64,000 nt of DNA from an uncultured Collinsella sp. (lineage in GTDB: Bacteria > Actinomycetota > Coriobacteriia > Coriobacteriales > Coriobacteriaceae), in the NCBI GenBank assembly GCA_958421275.1, contig CATZLI010000005.1:62001-126000 (forward strand), written 5' to 3'. The first letter of the stretch is position 1. The number at the start of each line of letters is the position of its first letter. The notes below the pieces were generated by a model. The model made no database searches, was not told the DNA's origin, and saw only the letters and a program-made list of their open reading frames with translations. Below, one piece after another: positions 44,915-52,810 of the stretch. Made by a program: the position numbers and the translations under genes.

Positions 44915-45841
44915 ATGCCCATTCGTATCCCCGACGCTCTCCCTGCCGCCGCGCAGCTCGAGAGCGAGAACATCTTTGTCATGACCGAGTACCGCGCGCT
45001 GCACCAGGACATCCGTCCGCTGCGCGTGCTCATCCTCAACCTCATGCCTACCAAGATCGCCACCGAGACGCAGATCATGCGCAAGCTCTCCAACACGCCG
45101 CTGCAGGTGGAGGTGGACCTGCTGCGCACCAAGACGCACGAGGCCACGCACGTGAGCGCCGGCCACCTGGAGACGTTCTACCGCACGTTCGACGACATCC
45201 GCGACATCCACTACGACGGCCTGATCATCACGGGCGCGCCGGTGGAGCAGATGCCGTTCGAGGAGGTCGACTACTGGCCCGAGCTCTGCCAGATCATGGA
45301 TTGGTCCACCACGCACGTGCACTCTACGCTGCATATTTGTTGGGGCGCGCAGGCGGGGCTCTACCATCATTACGGCATCCAGAAGTACGACCTGCCGGCA
45401 AAGGCGAGCGGCGTGTTCGAGCATTATCTGGTGAAGCCGCAAAGCCCGCTGGTCCGCGGCTTTGACGACCGTTTCTATGCCGTGCATTCGCGCAACACCG
45501 ATGTGCGCCGTGAGGACGTGGAGGCCGAGCCGCAGCTTGAGGTCGTGGCCGTGTCAGACGAGGTGGGCCTGTACATCGTCAAGTCGACCGACAGCCGTCG
45601 CTTCTTTGTATTTGGTCACCCCGAGTACGATACCGACACGTTGCGTCTGGAGTACGAGCGCGACGTGAAGCGCGGGCTCAACCCCCAGGTTCCGGCGCAT
45701 TACTTCCCGAATGACGACCCCACGGCCGAGCCGCGCAACGTCTGGCGCAGCCAGGCTCAGTTGCTCTACACCAACTGGCTCAACTACTACGTCTACCAGA
45801 CCACGCCCTACGACCTGGCCCGCGCCGGCGAGGAGCACTAG
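44915..45841 (+). CDS. metAA: Homoserine O-acetyltransferase (MetA family)
   Basis: 308 residues, the full MetA length. Catalytic Cys142 in HICWGAQAGL, His235 and Glu237 in FGHPEYD. Residue 111 is Glu (TGAPVEQ), the residue that makes Bacillus-type MetA use acetyl-CoA; succinyl-CoA enzymes such as that of E. coli have Gly there. So the product should be O-acetyl-homoserine, first step of methionine synthesis from homoserine. Start ATG has AAGGAG ahead. I looked for a SAM riboswitch or methionine T-box upstream and saw none; TACCAT near 44881 may be the -10. Confidence 0.93.
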   Translation: MPIRIPDALPAAAQLESENIFVMTEYRALHQDIRPLRVLILNLMPTKIATETQIMRKLSNTPLQVEVDLLRTKTHEATHVSAGHLETFYRTFDDIRDIHYDGLIITGAPVEQMPFEEVDYWPELCQIMDWSTTHVHSTLHICWGAQAGLYHHYGIQKYDLPAKASGVFEHYLVKPQSPLVRGFDDRFYAVHSRNTDVRREDVEAEPQLEVVAVSDEVGLYIVKSTDSRRFFVFGHPEYDTDTLRLEYERDVKRGLNPQVPAHYFPNDDPTAEPRNVWRSQAQLLYTNWLNYYVYQTTPYDLARAGEEH

Positions 45842-45883
45842 GCTGCGATGGTACTGCTGTAGCCGTGGCTGATGTGGCGGCGA

Positions 45884-46480
45884 TTAGGCGCTGATGATGT
45901 GGGGTAGCGGCAGGTCGTGGGCGTCGGTGGGAACGTGGCCGACACGCTGCTCGTCAAAGGCTATGCCGATGATTTGACATGCGGACGAGAGCATGGGCAG
46001 GTAGCGGTCATAGCAGCCGCCGCCGTAGCCCAGGCGCGCGCCGGCGCGGTCGAATGCTACGAGCGGCACGATAATCATGTTGAGAGCCTCGGCAGGCACG
46101 ATAGGGAAGCGACCGCTGTCGATGTCTGTGGCCGCGAAGGCCCGCGTGGGGTGGGCGATAAACGGCGCCGCGGACGCATCGTCGGCGGCAACTGCCCGCA
46201 TGCACATGCGCTGGCCACAAGCTGCGGCGTCTGTTGCCGAGAACATGCACGGATAGGCCACGCGCCAGCCGTGTTTGGCGGCCGCAGCGGCAAACGCGGC
46301 TGGGTCGACCTCGGAACCCATCGCGGCATAGACGGCAACGGTGTGCGGCGCTGCGGTACCCAAGTGATCCAACAGCTCAACAAGCCGCGCACAGATAACG
46401 GCAGACTTCGCGGCCCGCACATCCAAATCAAGAGCGTCGCGCCGAGCAATCACCGCCTTCCGCAACTCGGCCTTGTCCAT
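45884..46480 (-). CDS. 5-formyltetrahydrofolate cyclo-ligase
   Basis: 198 residues from ATG 46480 (GAGGAGG ahead). MDKAELRKAVIARRDAL is the substrate-binding N-terminus and RLGYGGGCYDRYLP the ATP/folate signature of the family. It converts 5-formyl-THF to 5,10-methenyl-THF using ATP, returning a stored folate to one-carbon metabolism. Convergent with metAA. A repeat of family B begins 17 bp upstream of its start. Confidence 0.92.
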   Translation of the reverse strand: MDKAELRKAVIARRDALDLDVRAAKSAVICARLVELLDHLGTAAPHTVAVYAAMGSEVDPAAFAAAAAKHGWRVAYPCMFSATDAAACGQRMCMRAVAADDASAAPFIAHPTRAFAATDIDSGRFPIVPAEALNMIIVPLVAFDRAGARLGYGGGCYDRYLPMLSSACQIIGIAFDEQRVGHVPTDAHDLPLPHIISA

Positions 46481-46497
46481 CCCAACCTCCTCTAGCA

Positions 46498-46544
46498 AAC
46501 CTACCAAAAAGGGACAGGTTTATTTTGGCAGGTTTTATCTGGGC
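46498..46544. repeat. Repeat family B, copy 4 (reverse orientation)
   Basis: AAACCTACCAAAAAGGGACA ... GGTTTATTTTGGCAGG ... TTTTATCTGGGC, the reverse complement of copy 2, directly upstream of the cyclo-ligase start. Confidence 0.75.
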
Positions 46545-46800
46545 AAACACCCAAACCACCACATAAGCCATCGCAAAGGGGGCGGTTCATGGACACCTTC
46601 GTGGGTTTTGACGAAGAGCGGGTGTTCGCGGCGGTTTGTCTCGATCTGTAACAGTAGCTCGGCAAAATCGGACCTAGATGTTACAGATTGAGACAAAGGG
46701 ACGGGGTCATCCGAAAACGTCTCGATTAGTAACATCTGGAGCCGATATTGCCGTCTTGGCGTTACAGATCGAGACAAACCGGCAGACTGCGGCAAAAGAA
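46545..46800. repeat. Repeat family I: alternating inverted 18-mers
   Basis: A 256-base gap with no gene. The 18-mer GTTACAGATYGAGACAAA occurs at 46680-46697 and 46761-46778, and in inverted form at 46635-46652 and, shortened, at 46718-46733. They form two successive hairpins with about 27-nt loops. Confidence 0.75.
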
Positions 46801-46839
46801 AAAGGTAGATTTTCAGGCATGTCCCAAAAATCTACCTTT
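46801..46839. repeat. Repeat family C, copy 2 (end of the M16 peptidase gene)
   Basis: AAAGGTAGATTTT and AAAAATCTACCTTT enclose CAGGCATGTCCC. It ends 7 bp from the stop codon of the minus-strand peptidase, where it could serve as terminator-like hairpin. Confidence 0.7.
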
Positions 46840-46846
46840 GTTGTGG

Positions 46847-49800
46847 TTAGCCCAGCAGGTCGACTACGTTAAAGCCGGCGTTGCTCTTGGCGATGACGTC
46901 TCGGCCGCCAAAGACGCACGTTGGCGACTCGGCTGCGATACGCGCCACGTCGGCGCCGAGCGAGCGCAGCTCACCGGGCGTGGCGGCAAGCATCTGGGCG
47001 CGGCGCTCCTCGCGTGCATGCGGATCGAGCCCGGCCAGGTAGGTCGTGTTGCGACGCTTGGTGAGCGCGTACGGCTTCACCGGCGCGTCCATACCGCTCA
47101 CGCAGCTTACGATAAAGCCCTCAAAGGCGGCCTCGTCGGGCTCAAAGCTGCCAAGCCATTCGCCTGCGCGCGCCACGCGCTCAATCGAGGGGTCGATTGC
47201 CGGGTCGCGGTAGGTGTAGAACGCCGCCTGACGCTCGCCGGCCGCGCGGAATCCGCAGCCGTACGCGCCACCCTTCACGCGGATCTCGTTCCACAGGTAG
47301 TCGTAGGAGAGCGCGTTGGCGGCAACCGCCCAGGCGCCCGTCACGTCGATGCCCAGGCGACGCGGATCGCACGCGCTTGCCGCAAAGCAGATATCGCTGG
47401 GGATGACAAAGGCCTCGTGGCGGTCGCACAGCGTCGGCACCACGAGCGCGTTGCGGCCGGCATTGGCGCCGTCGCCCGCGCCCAACCCCAGGTCACCCGC
47501 GGCGGCCCAGTACGCGTTAAAGTCCTCATCGCTGCCGGTAAAGCTCGCCAGGCACCCATCGGTCACAAAGATGCGGCCTGCCAGCTCGGCAAGCTTGGCG
47601 CGCAGGTCGTCCAGGCGCTCGTCAAAGTGGTCGAGCAGATCGCGCAGGAACAGGTAGAAGTCCACGCCCGAAAGCTGCTCGCGCACCACGGCCGAAGGCG
47701 AGCTGTAGCTCATCGCGCGACCGAGCGCCGCCGAGTGGCCGTTGTTGATAAAGCCCTGCTCAAGCCCGATGCGAATCTGCGTGAGCACGTCGCGCACGCG
47801 GTCGGCGTCGGCATCGAGCAAAAGCGTGCTCGACCACACCTCGCGCGGCAGGCTCGCCAGCGCATCGATCTTCTCGGACAGGGCGCCGGCGCTCACCAGC
47901 AGGTAGGGGCGCACGCCGTCCACGTCGGGCTGGGTCATGACCTCGGTCGTAAAGCTCAAAAAGCCCAGCTTGCCGGCGAGCAAGTTGTCGAGCTCCTCGG
48001 CCGAGTGCTCGCTCGTGGGCAGCTGTTTGAGCAGGCGGCAGAGCAGCGTCACATAGGGCAGGTCCTTAAACGCGACGCAGCTCAGGTCGAAATACTGCAT
48101 GGCGTAGGCCAGGCGGTTAGTGGGGATGCCGTGGCGCAGACAGGGAATGGGCGCAGTGGTGTCCACGACCAGCGGCGGCTCGGGGCGCGCCGCGCCAATG
48201 TCGGATACACGCAGACGCGGTAGCGTGGCCTTGGCCTCGGGTGTGTCCTCGGCCTCCTGCGCGGCACGCAGCGCAGCCGTGCGCTCGACCACGTCGGCCA
48301 GCTCGGCATCGGTCATGGCGTCACGCTTGGCTGCCAGCTCGGCAGCTTCGGCGCCCTCCGAACCCTCGGTGGCGTCCACCGGCACCAGCTCGACCAGCGC
48401 CATATGGTCGTTGTCCAGCACCAGCTCGCGCAGCAGGTCCTCAAAGTAGCTGCCGTCCAGCTCGCCGCGCAGCTCCTCGTACACCGGGCCGTACTTGAGC
48501 GCCAACGTCGCGGCGTCGTCATCGTAGAGCCACGTGCTCAGCGCGTCGCACGCAATGGCCACGCCGTCGGCGATACCGTAGTCGCGCTGGCGCAGGTCGT
48601 ATTCGTTGCTGCTGATGATGGCTTCCAGGCGCTCGCGCGGAACGCCGTGCTCACACAGGTCGCGACAGGCGTCCTGGAACACGCGGCGCAGCTCGCGCGC
48701 TACGCCGGGCTGCGCATTTTGCAGCATGATGAGCTCGTAGGGCTGCAGGCTCTCGGCCGCGGTGTAGCTCACCACGTTGCCGCCCAGGCCGGCGGCCAGA
48801 ATGGCCTTCTTAACCGGTGCTTCGTTGGAGCCCAGCAGCGCCTCGAACAGGATGTCCGCCGCGATCGTGCGCTTGCGGTCGAGCGCGCTGCCCAGCACCA
48901 GGCCCAGGCCCACCAGGGCGTTCTCGGGCGTGGTGGCCATCTCGACGCGCTTATACTCGCAGGTCACGGGCGCCTGCACGTCCAGTGGATTGGGCGCCAG
49001 CGCGGACGGGTTCTCGCCGACGGCGACGGCAGCGTCCATGCGGCGACTTGCGGCACTCGGCTGCGACAGATAGCGCTCGTCCAAAAAGGCCAGGGCGCGG
49101 TCCACGTCCAGGTCGCCGTAGAGCGTGATGTAGGAGTTGGAAGGATTGTAGTGGCGCGCATGCGTGTCCAGGAACTGCTCGTAGGTGAGCGCAGGGATCG
49201 CGCGTGGGTCACCGCCGCTCTCGTGCGCATAGGCGGTATCGGGATAGAGCGCGGCGTTAACAGCATCGTCCAGCACGCTCATGGGGTCGGACAGCGCGCC
49301 CTTCATCTCGTTGAACACCACGCCGTTATAGCGCAGCGTGCCCTCGCGCAGGCTCGCGGAGCTGTCGTCGCCCTCGCCCTCGGCGCCCTCCGGCAGGTCC
49401 AGCTCGTAGTGCCAGCCCTCCTGCTCAAAAATGGTCGGCTTGGTGTAGATGGCCGGGTTGAACACCGCGTCCAGGTACACGTCCATCAGGTTGTACAGGT
49501 CCTGCTCGTTGGTGGTGGCAACGGGGTAGATGGTCTTGTCGGGGTAGGTCATGGCGTTGAGGAACGTCTGCATGGAGCTCTTGATCAGGTCGACAAACGG
49601 CTCCTTGACGGGAAACTTGGCCGATCCGCACAGCACCGAGTGCTCAAGAATATGGAACACACCGGTGGAATCGGCCGGCGGCGTCTTAAAGCCAATGGCA
49701 AAGGCCTTGTTTTCGTCGTCGCATGCCAGGTACAGCAGGCGAGCGCCCGAGGCAGTGTGGCGCAGCACATAGGCGTCCGAGTCAAGCTCGGGCACGGTCT

Positions 49801-49891
49801 CGCAGCGCTCGATGGCAAAACCGTGGCAGGTGGCGCCGGGCACCAGCAGTGCGGCGGCAGCGGCGCGCGGGTCGGTTGAGGTGGTGGACAT
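46847..49891 (-). CDS. M16 (insulinase/presequence-protease-like) metallopeptidase
   Basis: 1014 residues from ATG 49891 (AAAGGAG ahead). The inverted zinc motif HILEH (H80, E83, H84) with a downstream Glu helix, and a four-domain length of ~1000 residues, place it in the M16C group with PreP and the Firmicutes insulinase-like proteases. No signal peptide, so it degrades peptides in the cytoplasm. The frame is open for another 120 codons upstream, but that stretch is made of intergenic repeats and has no suitable site, so it is not coding. Confidence 0.92.
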   Translation of the reverse strand: MSTTSTDPRAAAAALLVPGATCHGFAIERCETVPELDSDAYVLRHTASGARLLYLACDDENKAFAIGFKTPPADSTGVFHILEHSVLCGSAKFPVKEPFVDLIKSSMQTFLNAMTYPDKTIYPVATTNEQDLYNLMDVYLDAVFNPAIYTKPTIFEQEGWHYELDLPEGAEGEGDDSSASLREGTLRYNGVVFNEMKGALSDPMSVLDDAVNAALYPDTAYAHESGGDPRAIPALTYEQFLDTHARHYNPSNSYITLYGDLDVDRALAFLDERYLSQPSAASRRMDAAVAVGENPSALAPNPLDVQAPVTCEYKRVEMATTPENALVGLGLVLGSALDRKRTIAADILFEALLGSNEAPVKKAILAAGLGGNVVSYTAAESLQPYELIMLQNAQPGVARELRRVFQDACRDLCEHGVPRERLEAIISSNEYDLRQRDYGIADGVAIACDALSTWLYDDDAATLALKYGPVYEELRGELDGSYFEDLLRELVLDNDHMALVELVPVDATEGSEGAEAAELAAKRDAMTDAELADVVERTAALRAAQEAEDTPEAKATLPRLRVSDIGAARPEPPLVVDTTAPIPCLRHGIPTNRLAYAMQYFDLSCVAFKDLPYVTLLCRLLKQLPTSEHSAEELDNLLAGKLGFLSFTTEVMTQPDVDGVRPYLLVSAGALSEKIDALASLPREVWSSTLLLDADADRVRDVLTQIRIGLEQGFINNGHSAALGRAMSYSSPSAVVREQLSGVDFYLFLRDLLDHFDERLDDLRAKLAELAGRIFVTDGCLASFTGSDEDFNAYWAAAGDLGLGAGDGANAGRNALVVPTLCDRHEAFVIPSDICFAASACDPRRLGIDVTGAWAVAANALSYDYLWNEIRVKGGAYGCGFRAAGERQAAFYTYRDPAIDPSIERVARAGEWLGSFEPDEAAFEGFIVSCVSGMDAPVKPYALTKRRNTTYLAGLDPHAREERRAQMLAATPGELRSLGADVARIAAESPTCVFGGRDVIAKSNAGFNVVDLLG

Positions 49892-50403
49892 ATGCAGTCT
49901 CCTTTGACGCCCCAGCGGGGGCGAATCGAGTCGAATCCTCGAGAGTATACCCATATGGGGCCGCGGCTCTGCGGCGAACTGGCGGTTATGCCGATGGGAA
50001 GTCGATGCGTCCTGGTCGCCTGTCGAACGAGAGTGGAAATTCGGACACACGAGCGTGGATTTTCGGACGCCGACCGAACGGGCGTGGAAAATCGGACTGA
50101 CGAGAGTGGATATTTGGACGCAAATTGAACGAGAGTGGATATTTGGACGGAATCTGCCGCAAAAGCCCCAAAAACCGTCCAAATATCCACTCTCGATATC
50201 CGACCGTCCGAAAATCCTCGCTCGTCCATCACTCGCGTATCTCTCGTCTCTCATTCGTCTCTAATATGAGAGATGACAGGAAGATGAGAGAAAAATATGA
50301 GAGATAACTGAGCAGTAAAGAGGCAGGCAATCATGCTATTGTCTCAATACCGATTGTTCTACCAGCAAAAATATGTATAAATGAAGCAAATGGTAGACAT
50401 TCC
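49892..50403. repeat. Intergenic block with repeat family H array
   Basis: Between the divergent peptidase and AlbA_2 genes. Five direct units of the form ACGAGNGTGGANATTNGGAC start near 50028, 50049, 50077, 50100 and 50129; two inverted units lie at about 50175-50195 and 50206-50224. After 50250 the sequence turns AT-rich with GAGAGATAACTGAG-type words. No gene is seen. Confidence 0.7.
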
Positions 50404-50459
50404 ATCTCTCATCTATCTCTCTATCTCTAAGCCGAGAGATAGAGAGATAGATGAGAGAT
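50404..50459. promoter_or_regulatory. 25-bp perfect palindrome upstream of the AlbA_2 gene
   Basis: Arms 50404-50428 and 50435-50459 are perfectly complementary, built from GAGAGATA words, with a 6-bp centre. Single GAGAGATAA words followed by CTGAG recur near 50299 and 50466. A multi-site operator for the downstream protein is the simplest reading. Confidence 0.6.
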
Positions 50460-50536
50460 AATTACGAGAGATAACTGAGAGACGAAGGAAATCTATTCGC
50501 GGCATTCTCCGCCGGACCGAGCGAAAGGACGTGCAG

Positions 50537-52003
50537 ATGAACGAGAACGAGCTGATCGGTCTGCTCGAGTCTTTAAGGCGCATGGGCTCGGACGATCTTA
50601 ACGTCGAGGTCAAGGAGAGCGCCACGACGCTTTCTCGCGACGTATGGGAAACGGTTAGCGCATTCGCGAATACCGCCGGCGGAATTATCGTGCTCGGCGT
50701 GAGCGAGCGCGCGGGTTTTGTCCCAGTTGCAAACTTTGAGACCGAGAAAGTGCTCAACCAATTCGTGGCGGGCATGGGCGATGCCGGCGGTCGCGGAAAG
50801 CTGGCCAATCCGCCCAAATACACCATTGAGCGCGTGGAGCTCCAGGGCACCGTGGTTCTGGTCATCACGATTGAGGAGCTCGACCCGTCGAGCAAGCCTT
50901 GCTATGTCATAGAGCGGGGCGCTCAAGGTGGCAGCTACAAACGCATCGATGACAAAGATGTCCCGCTTTCGTCGACCGAGGTGCTCGCATTGGCGTCATA
51001 CGGTCGAGCGACTCCGAGCGATCGCGACGCGGTGGCGGGCGCGGGTGCGGACGATCTCGACGAGGCGCTGGTCGACCGTACGATAGATCGGGCTTTCTCG
51101 TTGACGCCTCGGGCAATGCGCGGCGCGCCGGACAAACAAACGAAGCTGGAGCGCCTAAATTTCCTTGATTCCCAGGGCAATGTCACCAAGGCTGGACTCC
51201 TAGTTGCGGGCACCTACCCTCAGCAGTTTTATCCCAAGCTCTTTATCGACATGGCTGTCTATGCGGGGACCCGGAAAGGCACGGCGGGGTCGCTGAGGTT
51301 CATGGACCGCACGATCTGTGAGGGAACGTTGGGCGAGATGATCTCGGATGCTGTCGCGGCCGTCGCCAAGAATTTGCGGCGAACCTCGACCGTCCAAGGC
51401 GTCTCGCGTGTCGACTCGCTGGAGATTCCCGAGGAGGTTCTGCGCGAGGCAATCGCCAACGCCGCAATCCATCGAGAATACGGGGATCGGTTCTGTGGAC
51501 AATCGATTGCCGTCGACGTCTTTGACGATCGTGTCGAGGTGACGAATCCTGGCGGCCTTTACGGGGGAAAGACTCGCGAGAACTTGTTTGACGGCAGCTC
51601 CCGATGCCGTAACGCGACGCTCGTGAAACTCATGTCGATTGTCCCGCTGCCGGATGGCGCAGGTTCGCCGGCTGAGGGCAATGGCTCGGGCATCCCGATG
51701 ATGATCGATGCCATGCGCGCGCATGGTCTGGCCGAGCCCCTGTTCTGCCCGGGGTTCGATCGGTTCAAGGTCGTACTTTACCGTTCAAAGATCGAGCCGG
51801 TCGATCATGGCGGGGGCTTAATTGTGACGGCACTCAAACACTACGGCGAGCTGGGGACGCGTGAGCTGGCAGAACGCACGGGGCTTACAATTTCCCAGGT
51901 TAGGTCGCGCGTCAACGCGCTCATTGCTCAAGGCGAGCTTGAGCCCACGGCGCCGGCGACGAGCCGCAACCGCAAGTATCGACTGTCAGAGCGCGTGGAA
52001 TAA
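50537..52003 (+). CDS. AlbA_2-domain putative transcriptional regulator with ATPase-like C-terminal
   Basis: 488 residues from ATG 50537 (GAAAGGA ahead). The N-terminal AlbA_2/Schlafen-type domain (about 5-130: DDLNVEVKESAT, AFANTAGGIIVLGVSE) is followed by a HATPase_c_4-like region (about 250-400, VLREAIANAAIHREY and GSGIPMMIDAM) and a C-terminal winged helix (TRELAERTGLTISQVRSRV). Proteins with this order are annotated as ATP-dependent helicase RecG-like or divergent-AAA regulators; their targets are mostly unknown and some belong to defence or mobile-element loci. The elaborate palindromes upstream suggest autoregulation. Confidence 0.75.
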   Translation: MNENELIGLLESLRRMGSDDLNVEVKESATTLSRDVWETVSAFANTAGGIIVLGVSERAGFVPVANFETEKVLNQFVAGMGDAGGRGKLANPPKYTIERVELQGTVVLVITIEELDPSSKPCYVIERGAQGGSYKRIDDKDVPLSSTEVLALASYGRATPSDRDAVAGAGADDLDEALVDRTIDRAFSLTPRAMRGAPDKQTKLERLNFLDSQGNVTKAGLLVAGTYPQQFYPKLFIDMAVYAGTRKGTAGSLRFMDRTICEGTLGEMISDAVAAVAKNLRRTSTVQGVSRVDSLEIPEEVLREAIANAAIHREYGDRFCGQSIAVDVFDDRVEVTNPGGLYGGKTRENLFDGSSRCRNATLVKLMSIVPLPDGAGSPAEGNGSGIPMMIDAMRAHGLAEPLFCPGFDRFKVVLYRSKIEPVDHGGGLIVTALKHYGELGTRELAERTGLTISQVRSRVNALIAQGELEPTAPATSRNRKYRLSERVE

Positions 52004-52103
52004 ATGCGTTAGTGGACGAGGCGACTCAATAATCGACCCTCGATTGGCGCCCACTAAGGTAAAGCGGTTGTTGCCCAGTCGACGGTGATGCTAAAGACTC
52101 GGC

Positions 52104-52595
52104 TTACGCCGGTATGGCCCCGAACCCGTCCATCAAGAACAGCCTAAGAACCAGCTTGATGACATATCCCGGTTTGACTTCAGCCGTGCCAAAGACGCTG
52201 CGTTCGGCGAGCTCGCTGCAGTATGCGTAGATATCGCGGATAAGGTCCGCGCCCGAAAGCGTAAACATGTAGCCTGCGTCCGAAAGCTCATTGGGCGCGG
52301 CGGGCAACTTGGCCATGTGGCAGAACGTTTGCAGGTCGGGCGCCATAACATTCTGGTAGTCGAGGTGGCCGCTGGTATCCTGTGCGGCAAGCTCCAATTG
52401 GCGCACAAAATCCAGCGCCGCCGCTAACACAAAGCTCGGCGTAGGCGCATTGACGTCCTGGGTGGTCGCCACAAGCCTGCCCGCCGCCTGCGTGATAAGC
52501 CAGGCGACCTCGCGCTGGCAGCGCACGGCCTTGCGCGTAACCGGCTTGATGGACGAAGAAGAAACGCTCCCCTTAGGTGGATTCGAAGCAGCCAT
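52104..52595 (-). CDS. Unrecognised protein
   Basis: 163 residues. Starts MAASNPPKGSVSSSSIKPV, then mostly helical sequence with no membrane segment and no motif I recognise; two Cys are not paired. The ATG has GGGAGGG ahead, so it is probably expressed. It is convergent with the AlbA_2 gene and divergent from the HNH gene, inside the accessory islet. Function unknown. Confidence 0.55.
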   Translation of the reverse strand: MAASNPPKGSVSSSSIKPVTRKAVRCQREVAWLITQAAGRLVATTQDVNAPTPSFVLAAALDFVRQLELAAQDTSGHLDYQNVMAPDLQTFCHMAKLPAAPNELSDAGYMFTLSGADLIRDIYAYCSELAERSVFGTAEVKPGYVIKLVLRLFLMDGFGAIPA

Positions 52596-52810
52596 AAGGC
52601 CCTCCCATGAACGACCCGGTCCAACAAGCCCGGATGAAACACGTGCTACATCAGTATACAGGGAAGTGGGGTAGCGGGGTACAAGCGCGCCAGCGGCAAA
52701 CCGAGAGCATCAACGATGTGCCGATCGCGGAATGAGATCTCGTAATAATTGACTCTCGGCCATATTATTGAGGGGCATAACTCGCGTTCGTATGGTTGTA
52801 GGTGCTGGCG
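52596..52810. promoter_or_regulatory. Divergent spacer of the unknown gene and the HNH gene
   Basis: 215 bases. On the minus strand TGTATACT near 52655-52662 could be a -10 for the unknown gene. On the plus strand TTGACT (52749-52754) resembles a -35 without a -10 at proper distance. No repeats are seen. Confidence 0.35.

Noticed and set aside
50028..50224. CRISPR-like array of 20-mers
   Set aside because: Spacing is irregular (21-29 bp start to start, almost no spacer), two units are inverted and no cas gene is in the window.
49892..50254. 120-codon N-terminal extension of the M16 peptidase
   Set aside because: It consists of the family H repeats, shows no family similarity, and a strong AAAGGAG-ATG start lies at 49891.
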